Shown here: positions 23,585-34,070 of the stretch, piece by piece
Position numbering within the stretch: the first letter of the stretch is position 1
Layout: every line of letters begins with the position of its first letter
Source: Paraphoma chrysanthemicola
Lineage: Eukaryota > Ascomycota > Dothideomycetes > Pleosporales > Phaeosphaeriaceae
Length of the DNA stretch: 64,000 bases
NCBI GenBank assembly: GCA_020744225.1
Contig: JAGMWG010000015.1
Coordinates: 1,116,001 to 1,180,000 of the forward strand
Reading direction: 5' to 3'
Translations under genes and position numbers: made by a program
The notes under the pieces: generated by a model
The model's database searches: none
What the model saw: only the letters and a program-made list of their open reading frames with translations
Told to the model about the DNA's origin: nothing

Positions 23585-25319
23585 ATGGCTTCTGCGGCAG
23601 AGGCTCGGCTGAGCGCCCACGACGATACGAACAAAGGAGATGTTGAACGGCGCGGAAGCGTCGCAGGAACAGAAAAGAGCAAATGGGAACGTCTTTGGCC
23701 TGTGATCGCATGTGGTGCGGGACTCTTTAGTGATGGCTATCTCAACAACGTACGACCCGCCAAAGCAACAATTCTCCACAGCGACTACCAGCCCTCAGCA
23801 ACACCAGCATCGCCATTGCAGCTTCGAACGAATGTGTACTGACATTAAAAATAGATCATCGGTCCGGTCAACACCATGCTGAAGAGGATTTACCCAGAAG
23901 CATACGCCAAATCGTCTGCGCAGGCAAATGTTTCGAGTATTACGTTTGCTGGAACGGTTCTAGGTATGCTGTTCTTCGGATATACATCTGATCACTTCTC
24001 GAGGAAGTGGTCGCTGTTCGCGTCGACAATCATTATCATCCTCTTTGCAGCACTCGGCACGGGATCATATGGCGCTGGAGGAAGCCCGACAGGTCTTTTG
24101 GCTGCACTTGTCGCATACCGCTTCTTTCTCGGCATCGGTGAGCATCTTTGGAACTACGTCGAACGCCATGAATGCTGACAATCCAAGGTATCGGTGGAGA
24201 ATATCCAGCAGGCAGCGTCGGCTGTGCCGAGTCCACCGGCGAGCTCAAAGAAGGATCACGCAACAAATGGTTCATTCTCTTTACCAACGTCCAGATCGAC
24301 CTAGCCTTCTTCATCTCTGCGATTGTCGCGACCGTCGTGGTTCTCATCACAGGCGAAGGTCATCTCCGCGCGGCCTGGAGAATCTGCCTCGGCATCGGCA
24401 TCATCCCACCACTCTCGCTAATGTACCTGCGTCTCAAGCTACAAGAGCCAGAAGCATTCAAGCGGGAGTCCATGGCCAAAGCGAAGACACCTTGGATGCT
24501 TGTGATCAAGTACTACTGGTACCGATTGACCATTGTCAGCATCATCTGGTTCATCTATGACTTCAGCGCATACTCTTTCGGCATCTACGCGACATCAATT
24601 CTCGCGAATCTACTCGGCGACAGCGCCCCACTATGGAAGAGTCTGGCATGGAACATTCTCATCAATTTTTTTTACATGCCAGGTTGCCTGGCCGGCGCTT
24701 TTGTTGCGGATCTGCCGTCTATGGGCCCTAAGAAGACGCTGTTCATCGGAGTCACGCTGCAAGGCATCATCGGCTTCATCATGGCTGGCTGCTATCCGTA
24801 CTTGAATAAGCCAGAGAATGTGGCTGGATTCGTTGTCGTTTATGGTATTTTCCTGGCGCTTGGAGAATTTGGCCCCGGTGATAATATTGGCCTTGTTGCT
24901 TCAAAGACTTGCGCGACTGGTATCCGGTACGTTGAAATCACTGTTTTCTTCGTGTACCGCAACTAACACTTCACAGTGGTCAGTACTACGGTATTGCTGC
25001 CGCAGTCGGCAAGATTGGTGCTTTCGCCGGCTCCTACGCCCTCGATGCCCTCCAGAAAGCAGCGGGCGACGACGAGATCGCGGCTGGACGAAACCCATTC
25101 TTCGTTGCATCGAGTTTGGCGTTCCTCGCTGCGGGCCTGGTTCTGCTTCTACCCCATATTGGTCAGGACACGATTGATCAAGAGGATATCAAGTTCCGAC
25201 AGTATTTGTTGGCGAACGGATATGACACAAGCAAGATGGGTTTGGAAGTTATCCACGCAAGTCCGGTTGGAAGTGATGGAGAGGTTGGCACGACAAAGGT
25301 GGAGAATGAGAAATTGTGA
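23585..25319 (+). CDS. Git1-like glycerophosphodiester permease (MFS)
   Basis: Plasma-membrane H+ symporter of the phosphate/glycerophosphoinositol branch of the MFS, predicted to import glycerophosphoinositol or glycerophosphocholine as phosphate, inositol or choline sources. Exons 23585-23749, 23855-24137, 24188-24926 and 24977-25319 give 509 residues. Landmarks: GLFSDGYLNNIIGPVNTML at TM1, FFGYTSDHFSRKW in loop 2-3, FFLGIGIGGEYPAGSVG at TM4 and FIYDFSAYSFGIYATSI in TM7. Further along are AGAFVADLPSMGPKKTLFIG and [38 protein letters not shown] split over exons. The first intron (105 bp) is longer than usual. Such genes are usually induced by phosphate limitation, but no PHO-type element was verified here. 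Confidence 0.9.
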
Positions 25320-25936
25320 ATAGGCGCGTGGGGAAGAAATTCTACACTTACGAAATACGCTATGGCAAGAGTAATTGGATTACCATACAGGGGAAATATC
25401 TCTACGCACGTGAAGTCGCCGCTATCTACATTCGGCTTAGGCTCCGCCCCACTACCTCGGTAACTCCAATACTCAAGCTCCATTGCCGCACAACCGCACA
25501 CGTCACCGAGCCGTTGCCCTCCATGCAAGCAAGACATTCGCACAGCCCTGGCCCGCGTTTTTCTTGCGTGCCTTGCATAGTCCATCGCATGTGGCGGCTA
25601 CAATTACACTGACTGGCCGAACGAGCCACTCAATTTGCTCGGCTCTTTGTCCGAACAATGGCACTATCGCTTAACGAGACGAAGTCCTGAACGCAGAGCC
25701 TGTGGACCGACGGCACTATGGAACAAGCCGTCAGGTGGAGCATTGCGGAACGGAGATGGTGCTTTCAGAGCGGATTGAGTGGGTTTGGGGAATGGCGCGG
25801 AGAAGCTTGCGTAGAGATGGAGTACTAAAGGCAGAGGTACCTTTGTACCGTACTCGAATTGCACTGGCTCACAAACCCTACCATCTTTTTATACACATAC
25901 CTCACGTACTCATAACTTAGTACAGCCGATATCATT
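25320..25936. other. Intergenic region, no gene seen
   Basis: About 620 bp between the permease stop and the SET-domain start. Short frames only. It holds the permease 3' UTR and the SET gene promoter. Confidence 0.5.
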
Positions 25937-26563
25937 ATGTCTCCAGCAGCAATAACCTCCTCCGCCCCGCCCTCCTCCAACGGCAAACCCCACCCCATCA
26001 AATCCTCCACCAAACCCATCATCACCACCTCAACCCACGAAACCGTCCTCCCACAAACCTCCCCCTCGACCATCCCAGCATGGGTCCAACCAGACCTCAC
26101 CCGCCTCCTGCGCGTCGAACACAACCCAGGCTCCTTCGCCAGCCGCGCCGTCTCGCTCGTCACTCTGCCCCCGCACGCCATTTTCGCACGCATATCGAGC
26201 CCCACACCCGCAACTGTAGCATACAGTTCCGTCCAAGCGAGTCGCGACCTCCACATTGAACTCAACTGCGACTTGGTTTACGTCAACCATTCGTGCGACC
26301 CGAGCGTCGTGTTCGATATGCAGCGCTGGGAAGTCCGCGTTGGCGAGAAAGGCATAAAGGAGGGCGAGGAGTTGACGTTTTTTTACCCGAGTACCGAGTG
26401 GGAAATGAGTCAGCCGTTTGAGTGCCTGTGTAAGAGTCCCCGGTGTAAAGGCTTGATTAGGGGCGCGAGGGAAATGGGGAGGAAGGGGTTGGAGGGGTAT
26501 TGGGTGGGGAGGCATATTGAGGAGTTGTTGGATGAGGGGGAGAGGAAGGAGGGTGGAGCGTGA
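25937..26563 (+). CDS. Small SET-domain protein (putative lysine methyltransferase)
   Basis: Single-exon protein of 208 residues. After a Ser/Pro-rich N-terminus of about 45 residues comes a short SET fold. The central signature VNHSCDPSVVFDM matches the NHSCxPN core that forms the SAM-binding pseudoknot, and EELTFFYPSTEWEM supplies the catalytic-type tyrosine region. A cysteine-containing post-SET segment follows (FECLCKSPRCKGLI), which would bind zinc together with the core cysteine. It lacks a recognisable pre-SET domain, as in other compact fungal SET proteins whose substrates may be non-histone. Family is well supported; the substrate and location are unknown. The dense Pro/Thr codons make the opposite strand look open, but that is a shadow. 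Confidence 0.82.
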   Translation: MSPAAITSSAPPSSNGKPHPIKSSTKPIITTSTHETVLPQTSPSTIPAWVQPDLTRLLRVEHNPGSFASRAVSLVTLPPHAIFARISSPTPATVAYSSVQASRDLHIELNCDLVYVNHSCDPSVVFDMQRWEVRVGEKGIKEGEELTFFYPSTEWEMSQPFECLCKSPRCKGLIRGAREMGRKGLEGYWVGRHIEELLDEGERKEGGA

Positions 26564-26851
26564 TGGAGGAGGTGATTCTGGATGGAGAATAGTCGAGCAC
26601 GAACAAAAATAAAGAAATATCTCAACTTGGAACGATTCGTGGGCTTGTAAACAATTCGTCGAAGCTTGGAATCCATTAGTGGAGGCAGAACTGTGAATGC
26701 AGACTTGGTGCCAAAGTCTTGAAACATCGTCAAGCTTGATCCTGCATTCGATCAACCCATCTATGGCGGGGTAAATATATGGTCAGCGGCGTGCACGTGT
26801 CTTGAGTATATACCAAACTCAAGCACTTTTCACCACAACCCCACCGTCCCA

Positions 26852-28572
26852 TCACTTCTCATACAAAGCTACTCTACACCCATTCGCATTCTTCACAATC
26901 AACTTCCACTCCCCCCTCCACTCCCTCCCATCCCTACTCTCCATCCTCCCAAACCTCCCCGCCAACCTTGCCAAACAATAGCCCACCTGCACAATCGCCA
27001 ACTGTCGTCCCGGACAACTCCTTGGCCCGTCCAAGAACGGCAAATATTCCCATTTCCCCGGCTTAATCCTGTTCCACCGGTCGGGATCAAAGGCCTCGAC
27101 GTCAGGCCCGAAGACGTCCGGTTGGCGGTGCAAGGCGTAGAAACTCGCTATGATGCGACATCCCACTGGGACGAAGATGGGGCTTGTGCCGTCGGGTCCA
27201 CCGCCGCGAGGGAGCGTGGTTGGGACGCTAGATGTGCGGCCCATTTGTGCAAAGACGGGGTAGAGACGGAGTGCTGCATTTTATATAAATACGAGCGAAT
27301 ACAATAATACTACAAGTGTTAGGAATGTGTGATGCGTACCTTCTTTGATGATGTTTTGCAAATACGGGAGGTGAGCAAGAGTATTTACGTTCAGCAGTTC
27401 GTCAGATTCGAGGGCGTGGTGAACTTCCTGGCGAAGTTTATGCCATGCTTCAGGGTGCCGGGATAAGAGGAAGATACAGTTGCTGAGAAGAGTTGCGATG
27501 ACGTCTTGTGAGGCGAGCATGATTTGGAGGACTTGGGATCGGATCTCGTATGTATTTGAGGATTGATGGACGAGGCTAGAGACGAAGTTGGGATTGGTCG
27601 CTGCGTCGAGGACGGGTGATTCTGGATTCTGTTCACCGGTGTCTGCAGCTTCGAGAGTCTTTGATGCTGATATCCTTGCGCCAGTCTTTGAGGGACGTGT
27701 AGCAACAGCGGCTCTTTCCAGTGCGGTAGTGACATAATGGTCTACGAAGCGATGCATCATCTGACAATTATCTCGGAACGAAGAACTAGGCCAGTTCATA
27801 CCAATCCAGCCGAAAGTAATCCTAATAGCGACCCAAAACCCCGCTGCGTGGAAAGCACGAAGGAAGTCCTGGGGCGAGACTGTCTCCTTGTTTCTGCTTC
27901 CTTGACTTTGGACCCGATTGAATCGTTTGCCAACCAAAAAGGAACCCGTCAAATCAAGAAACTGGCGTCGACATGTCAGTACTCCATCACCCATAGATCA
28001 CCGACGTCTGGCTAACTCACAAGCTCCTCAAGATACGGCACAACATCTACACTCTCCCCATCTTTCGGAAGCTGATCAAGCATCTGCTCAAAAGCTTCCG
28101 GCAACTCGCCCAAGCCAGAGACATTCACATCCTCAAACGCCGGGTCCAGCATTGTTCGAAATCTCTTCCACTCTGCCCCATCAGTGGTAATAAATCCCCG
28201 GCCACAAAACGGTTCCATACTCTCCTGCCGAGCCGGAGCCACCGGCCAATCCTGCCACTTCTCCTCCCAGACTGTCCTGATGTTCTCCGGGTCCATGGTG
28301 TGGATGGTTGTGTATCCGACATTTGTGATGGAGAAAGTCGGTCCGTATTTCTTGTGCCGCGCTGCAACGGCGGCGATGTGGTTGCTGCGAAACATGTTGA
28401 CAATTGTGATGAGCAGGAGGTCGAGGCCGAAAATGGGGTCTAAGTGTGGGTATCGCTTTGCGGGCTTGCATTCTGATGGTGCGCGAGCGGGTCCTGGGCG
28501 AGTGGAGCGGTGGATGAAGATTGCAATGGTCGCGGCGAGAATGAGTACGGCGGCGATGGAGTATAGAGCCAT
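26852..28572 (-). CDS. Cytochrome P450, CYP52-like (P450-1)
   Basis: Membrane-anchored monooxygenase of about 531 residues. Exons 28572-28021, 27961-27340 and 27273-26852, with introns of 59 and 66 bp. N-terminal anchor YSIAAVLILAATIAIFIH; C-helix region EWKRFRTMLDPAFEDVNV; K-helix ExxR in KEALRLYP; FDPDRWN; heme-binding loop FLDGPRSCPGRQLA with the axial Cys. The overall pattern (long insert before the I-helix, VKNANGCRVALYEK end) resembles fungal CYP52-type alkane/fatty-acid hydroxylases. Odd point: the I-helix reads ASQDVIA, so the acidic residue is kept but both threonines expected in AGxDTT are replaced. It is paralogous to P450-3 at 41070. It sits beside the peptide and UstYa genes and may be a tailoring enzyme. 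Confidence 0.9.
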
Positions 28573-29617
28573 AGTTGTGTGAGGCTCGGATAAACCTTGA
28601 TGTACACCAACGTACTGATGCGATACTTAAAACCCCACCGCCGAGCAGTATTGCTTGCGCACTTTACGTTGCTGCAAACTCTCCGTTTCTGCTTCGGTTG
28701 GGCAATCTTTTAGGGACGTTGAACGCCAGTTGCAAGCGCAGAAAGGTTTCTAGAGAAGCTCCGAACGCGAGATTGGATCAGATTTTGGTATCCAAAATGA
28801 GATTATCTCAATGCCGTGCTGCCAACCTCACTATGCATCTCTCGAAACCCCGATCATAATCGAGCCAAACTTGTCACCCTTGGTCCCAGCTTGGTTCAAG
28901 GCTGATAACGACCACCTAGGTAGAATGGACTAGTCCTGCGGCATCCGAAACGAGTGCTGGTACCGAATCCTTCAAGGTAGCCTAATGTGGAGAAATCAAC
29001 GGGCTCGCACAGAGAAAGCGCTAGATCCTAGCGACACGTCAGCTGCCGATGGTTGTGAACCCTACCCATCCGGCTCGCCGCCATCCTGCATCATGTTGTG
29101 AATGTGCTGCAGCGGTGAAGGTCAGCCTGCAGTAATGTTCGAAACCCGGTGCTAAGCGGTTTTGGGAACTCGACTTTCTGGCGCTCATTGGCTTGGTAGC
29201 ACTACTTTGTAGCGGTGCATGCAGATCGGAGGCGCAGTCGCCTGAGGCCTAGCGCAAGACAATGTCGATGCTTTGGGCGAGATGCAGGGATCGACGGATT
29301 TGTGCTACGATGACTGCATCGCGCAGATTAAATCCCGGAGGTCATCGTTCGCCTTGCCAATTTTTTGAAAGATATGCAGCACAACGTCTTGGGAGCCTCA
29401 TCGAGTCCTGAAACTACGGCCCGACCGTTTTAAGTCAGCGTAGCCAGTTTACGGCTCTACGAAGGGCTCAAAATTGAGAATATCGACTTCCAAATCACGA
29501 CATGTGAAAGCTGTATAAAGTTTGACATTGAACGCCTCGAGGATGCTACATTTATTCTATGAACGTGATTCCAGATTGTTTCTTCACCTCAGTACTCATC
29601 ACACGCTATGCCCAAAA
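28573..29617. other. Intergenic region upstream of P450-1
   Basis: About 1.05 kb between the P450-1 start and the stop of the small secreted-peptide gene. It should contain the P450-1 promoter. The 94-codon plus-strand frame at 28575-28859 has no features of a protein. No repeats were seen. Confidence 0.5.
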
Positions 29618-29908
29618 TCACTTGTCGTTGATGGCATGGTAGGCGTAGACAACGTCCTCGTCCCTATCTGCATCAGGGTACACCACGAACTCGTCGTTGT
29701 CTGCGAACGAGCATCAGAACTGAGTATGATCTAACTACTGGCAATTCATCAAAACTCACCGAGTGCTTCTTCTCGGACATTTAGACCATCTTCGCAGTCA
29801 GCATACAGATTCACTCAGCACGAGGGGAAAATTCTCACTTATGCTGGGTATGGGCGTGGCGAGCGTCAGAGTAGCCAGGAAGTATGCCGCAAAGAATGAG
29901 AGCTTCAT
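29618..29908 (-). CDS. Small secreted peptide, candidate RiPP precursor
   Basis: Not visible as a simple ORF. Three exons in phase, 29908-29839, 29789-29760 and 29700-29618, encode 60 residues. Introns are 49 bp (GTGAGA, CTGAC branch site, AAG) and 59 bp (GTGAGT, CAG). Exon 1 is a signal peptide: Met-Lys, hydrophobic core SFFAAYFLATLTLA, then TPIPS. Exon 3 has two imperfect acidic repeats, DNDEFVVYP and DRDEDVVYA, that is D-x-D-E-x-V-V-Y, with the second followed by YHAINDK and the stop. A TATATAA box lies about 90 bp upstream on the same strand. It is head to head with one UstYa gene and next to another. Inference: the Tyr-containing repeats could be core peptides for UstYa cyclisation. No dibasic Kex2 site is present, unlike classic dikaritin precursors, so a plain small secreted protein remains the alternative. 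Confidence 0.6.
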
Positions 29909-30397
29909 GACTGGAGAGCAGAAATTTGAGTCTTCGATGTGCTACGATGGTCTTTTTTCGGTGCTCTGTTAGAGGCAGTGGTCAATCAGTGCGATTATAT
30001 ACGTTATTCACAAATTAATGGCCCCATGCCCAACCATAGAGTTGCGGTCGCATGGTTCCGGGTACAACATACAGCGAATTGTGCAACGCGAACCTGAATC
30101 TGCCTTGCTGCTTCCATAGACTGACAGGGTAGCATCACGCCGTGCATGTCATTTATTTCGGACTCCGAGGACGAACGCGACGATTACGGGGTCGGAAAGC
30201 AGGTGCAGGGGTATTTGTTCAAGATCGACCATCGGCTTGTTCACCGGCTAGCATCTTGCTGTGCGACCGTGGCGCGCGCCACCCGCCGCAGGTTCTGTGC
30301 AGAGACATAGTGATACCCTCTAGTATGCGGATCGTCTCAACACAAAAGTGGTTTTGGTTTTGATGCCCAACACGACTACAAGCCTGACTCTTTCAAT
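29909..30397. promoter_or_regulatory. Divergent promoter between the peptide gene and UstYa-1
   Basis: About 490 bp between start codons on opposite strands. It contains the TATA box near 29995. A 73-codon plus-strand frame at 30142-30363 is not supported as a gene. Confidence 0.5.
29995..30001 (-). promoter_or_regulatory. TATA box for the small secreted-peptide gene
   Basis: On the minus strand the sequence reads TATATAA, 87-93 bp upstream of the ATG at 29908. That distance allows a short 5' leader of about 60 nt. It supports expression from the minus strand here. Confidence 0.5.
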
Positions 30398-31291
30398 ATG
30401 AACCCTAGCATAGATGACACTTCGGAGACAAAGCGTCTCGTCCATCCTGATGAGCAGGAAGACTACGAAGCACAGTTTTACAGTACCAGGAAGACTTCGT
30501 TCGGGAGGTCGTTCATACCATGGACCGCTCATATTCTCCTCCTCGCAACTTACACGGCGCTGTACATTCTTGCAACCCGGCCAAAAGCCTCGAACTTCAC
30601 CACCACTCTTCATCGTAGGTCGCACGTTCCAGAATTATCCTTTAGCAAGTCCTAAGATTATAGCCATTGACGGCATTCGACTCCGCCCAAGTCCTCGACC
30701 ATACGATGATTTCGAGCAGTCGCCATGGTCCGGTTTGCCTTCTCCCAAAATCGACACAGCATGGCATCATCTTCTCGAACCGACGACAATCAGAGTCACT
30801 GCCAGCGAACTTGCCAGGAGTAACCAGTCTTCAATCGAGCTACCAGTCGGAGGAGGATACATGGCCTGGCTGGGCGTGTTCCACGAATTGCATTGCATTG
30901 TATGAATGCCATGTCGTGGATGTTGCGCAACTGCTAACGATTCAGAAAATGATTCGGCAATGGGTGTATCGCGATTACTATCACCCGAACCTGACGAGCG
31001 ACGATTTCGAGGAGTTAAGCATTCACGCAGGTAAGATAGAACTCCATATTGCAAAAGCTCGAACTAAGCTTGGAAGATCACTGCCTAGATATTCTTCGAA
31101 GCGCAGCAATGTGTCATGGAGATACAACTCTTACCACATTTGGTTGGGCAAACAAGTCGAAGCCGATGCTGAACACTCGGCCAATTGATCATAGGTGTGT
31201 TGATTGGAGTGAGCTCATGAAGTCTGTGGAAGAGCGAGTAGTTGGGAGGGAGGAGATTGGTGCGTTGAGGAATCCGAATTTTGCGGACTGA
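30398..31291 (+). CDS. UstYa-family (DUF3328) oxidase, UstYa-1
   Basis: UstYa-type proteins are copper-linked membrane-anchored oxidases that form ether or C-C crosslinks in fungal ribosomal and some nonribosomal peptides. Four exons, 30398-30614, 30664-30899, 30946-31030 and 31077-31291, with introns of 46-49 bp, give 250 residues. A cytosolic N-terminus is followed by one transmembrane helix (AHILLLATYTALYILA). The lumenal domain has the usual SPWSGLPSPKIDTAWHHLL. Both diagnostic HxxHC motifs are present: HELHC, with its exon ending two codons later, and HADHC, which is created by the third splice junction. The C-terminal DHRCVDWSEL is also family-typical. The second motif appears only when the 46-bp intron at 31031-31076 is removed, which strongly supports the model. 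It lies between the peptide gene and UstYa-2. Confidence 0.88.
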
Positions 31292-31552
31292 GGCACTGGG
31301 ATTCGACGTGATGTAAAGACAAAACATCTACAAATGCTGAAGGGTCGTTCCGTCGTTGCTTCTTGGCTTTCCTAATCTTAAAAGAAGGATTCTTATTGAA
31401 GTTCAACAACAGGCGCCGTTGCATGCTGGTGCAATCGTGATGCTATAACAATGTAATGTGCATATAGGTGTATGATTGAGGGCGAAAGAAGTTTCACTGC
31501 TAAGGACTTCCTGTCATAGCTCGTGTTACATTCAAATTGAATCTGGAAGTTC

Positions 31553-32255
31553 TCAGACAATCTGCTCCACATGCTGTCTCTTCTGCTGCGCACTAGTCCA
31601 CTCCTTCAACTGTTCCCAGTTCTTGCATTGATGCTCCGTCCTGAACCCATGAACCCCGTTGATCTTCTCATCCACAACCTCCAACGTAGTGTCTGCCAAA
31701 CACATCAGAGATTGACGTAAGAGATCGACGCAATGCCGCATGTGGCTCTCTTGAATATCGACTGGGAGTTCCTCATCCTTGATCTTGATACCTTGTAGTG
31801 CTGCGTGGTGGCTGGCCCAGTATCCACCGCGAAGTGCATTGAGGCAATGGAGTTGATGGAATACGGAAAATGTGGAACGCGTCGGTGCAATGGTGGGATG
31901 AACGAAGAAGCCTCCCTCGGCGGGAAACATGTCCCTCCACGCTCGGTTGGTGCGATTTGAGGGCGGGTATGAGAAGGTTCGATTGTAGTGAAACGTATGG
32001 TTGATATCTTCAACTTCACCAAGTTAGCTTATGGGAATGGTCGAGACTGTTTCACGTACGCTGTAAATGGTGCTTGTGGTGAGTCCACGTCGACAATACC
32101 TCAGCACTCAAGAATCCAAGCACACCCACAAAAAAGCATGCGACGAGGAAACACACGCGAGATAGTTTTGAGTGAGGCTTGCGAGCATATTCTGGATCTC
32201 CGGCTTCTACCTCACTTGGTACTTTCGAATACGATCGCATGCCTGGGAACAGCAT
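31553..32255 (-). CDS. UstYa-family (DUF3328) oxidase, UstYa-2
   Basis: Second UstYa-type protein, 218 residues, in exons 32255-32060 and 32013-31553 (46-bp intron, CTAAC branch site, AAG acceptor). Start at the ATG 32255 (MLFPGMRSYSKVP); an ATG at 32240 is also possible, while the open frame further upstream begins with TTG. One transmembrane helix, VCFLVACFFVGVLGFLSAEV. The lumenal part has FSYPPSNRTNRAWRDMFP, then GGFFVHP and the two diagnostic motifs HQLHC and HMRHC, followed by QSLMCLADTTLE and a terminal HQCKNWEQLKEW. All residues expected for activity are present. It is convergent with UstYa-1 and divergent from the O-methyltransferase. Two UstYa proteins, often working as a pair, are a common arrangement in dikaritin clusters. 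Confidence 0.9.
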
Positions 32256-32680
32256 AGTGTGTGGAAACGAATGAGCTTTGGGTCGTTTTGATCTGAATAG
32301 CAAATTCTCAAGATTGGCTAAGAGAAGGAAAGGGCATCCGCTGAGCTGTTGAGCTTTTACTAGCCTCGTATGAGTGTTTCCAGCCGCAGTTAAAGGAGAG
32401 AGCCGGTCACAGCACGTGCATATGGCTTACAGTACGATGTCGCGTCGGCGGCTTTGCGGCATCCATCGGGGTTTATCGTGCATATCTCAACGCAAGAGGT
32501 TTCATTCGCTTGCTGCAAGTTGCCGATCATAAGCCTTCACCAAGTCAGGTTACTCAAACTCCAGCATTCTCAATATATGCATCCATATATGAACCATGAA
32601 TGACCCAGTAGATCAGATCTGACATGATCCCGCACAACAAGCACATCAGACCCGACAGCGACCTTGTTCGTCCAGTGACC
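32256..32680. promoter_or_regulatory. Divergent promoter between UstYa-2 and the O-methyltransferase, with a short uORF
   Basis: About 425 bp. TATA-like CAATATATGC and CCATATATG occur around 32570-32590, upstream of the methyltransferase. A tiny upstream ORF, ATG at 32596 to TGA at 32620-32622, ends one base before the in-frame ATG at 32624. If the leader starts upstream of 32596, this uORF could lower translation from 32624 and favour the ATG at 32681. Confidence 0.4.
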
Positions 32681-34070
32681 ATGGCGACGATCACTTCCCG
32701 CATATCGGACCTGGCCTCAGTCATTCAAAATAGCACGGAAGCCATCAGAATTCATCTCGAAGCGAATGACCAGGACCTCCCGTCTTTCGATCTGAGTGTG
32801 GGCCCGGATGTCTCATTACCAGAGCCCCTTGTAGTGGCACAGCAACGAGTTTTGGAGGCCTGCGCTGAGCTGCAGACTCTTATGGAAGGTCCAAGAGCCC
32901 ATCTCACTCAGATCACCAGTCCTCGGGTAAGCACCCTGGCTCGCGCGTTCGCATGTGGATATGCTGACAGACAAGGTCAACATAATTATGAGCCTACAAG
33001 CCATCTATCACTACAAAATTGCAGCCGCTTTCCCAGTCGGACAGGAAATATCATTCGAGGACTTGTCGCAACGATGCTCTCTAGATCTGAGCCAGCTCAA
33101 AAGCGTGCTGCGGATGGCTACCTCGAACAATATTTTTGTGGAATCACGGAAAGGTGTATTGGCCCACACCGCCATGTCCAAGCTTCTGGCAGACGACCCG
33201 CTCGTACACGAGTGGACTGGCCTAGTGTGCGACGAGATGATGCCATCGGCTGGTAAGGCGGTCGAAGCGATGTTGAGATGGCCAGCCTCTGAAGAACCGC
33301 ACGAGACTGGCTTTGCGCTTGCCCATGGAGATAGTCTGTGGAACGTGCTAAAGAAAGAACCGCATCGGGCGCAACGGTTCGCTGCTGGTATGCAGTTCTT
33401 ACAATCTCACCCCGCCTTCGATATCGAGCATCTGATCAGGGGTCTCGCCTGGGATGCTAACACCGCCCCCACGAGCCTTGTCGACATTGGCGGCTCGCGG
33501 GGTTACATATCCATGGGGCTACTTAGGCGGTATCCACAGCTCAAGTGCCACGTACAGGATGTTCCCGAAGCACTCCATGGCGTCCAAATTCCGGCTGATC
33601 TACAAGGACGACTCGAGTTCTCGGCGCACGACTTCTTCACCGAGCAGATAATCAAGGGGGCTGAAGTGTACTTCCTGCGATCTATCCTTCACGATTGGTC
33701 GGATAAGTATGCAGTTGAGATCATACGCAGCATTATACCTGCTCTGAAGACCGGAGCGAGAGTGATCGTCAATGAGGTTTGCCTGCCAGAGCCGAACACG
33801 GTTCCGGCATACCATGAGCAGCTTCTCAGGTACGTACTCGAGGCTGGAAAAGGCATGTCTACTTCTAATACGACTAGGGGCTACCACCTGGCTATGCTCC
33901 ACCAATTTAATTCACAAGAACGTGATGCTGCAGAATGGGAGGCATTATTTAGGAAGGCGGATGGGCGGTTCAAGCTCGGAAGGATTGTCTCACTTCCAGG
34001 GTCGGTTCTCTCAATCATGGAATTTGTATGGCTGGGCAATGTCTTGCCCGCGGACGGCTCAGCAGCTTGA
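32681..34070 (+). CDS. SAM-dependent O-methyltransferase
   Basis: Cytosolic methyltransferase of the plant-type (COMT-like, sterigmatocystin/aflatoxin OMT) family. Exons 32681-32926 and 32976-34070 with a 49-bp intron give 446 residues; an alternative ATG at 32624 would add 19. The N-terminal dimerisation domain (SLQAIYHYKIAAAFP) leads into a winged-helix region. The SAM-binding motif is LVDIGGSRGYISMGLLRRYP (about residues 250-269). The catalytic-base histidine lies in SILHDWSDKYAVEI (about H321), followed by ARVIVNEVCLPE. Length and motif order match the family; nothing is missing. The 32681 start has a strong initiation context (ACCATGG). Co-location with UstYa and P450 genes suggests tailoring of a hydroxyl or phenol group; the substrate is not determined by sequence. 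Confidence 0.9.

Noticed and set aside
29522..29972. Two plus-strand ORFs of about 70 codons over the small peptide gene
   Set aside because: They have no domain or signal peptide. The minus strand offers a spliced gene with a signal peptide, TATA box and good splice sites, so these are antisense shadows.
30142..30363. 73-codon plus-strand ORF in the peptide/UstYa-1 promoter
   Set aside because: Arg/Pro-rich random composition, no features, and it sits between two divergent start codons.
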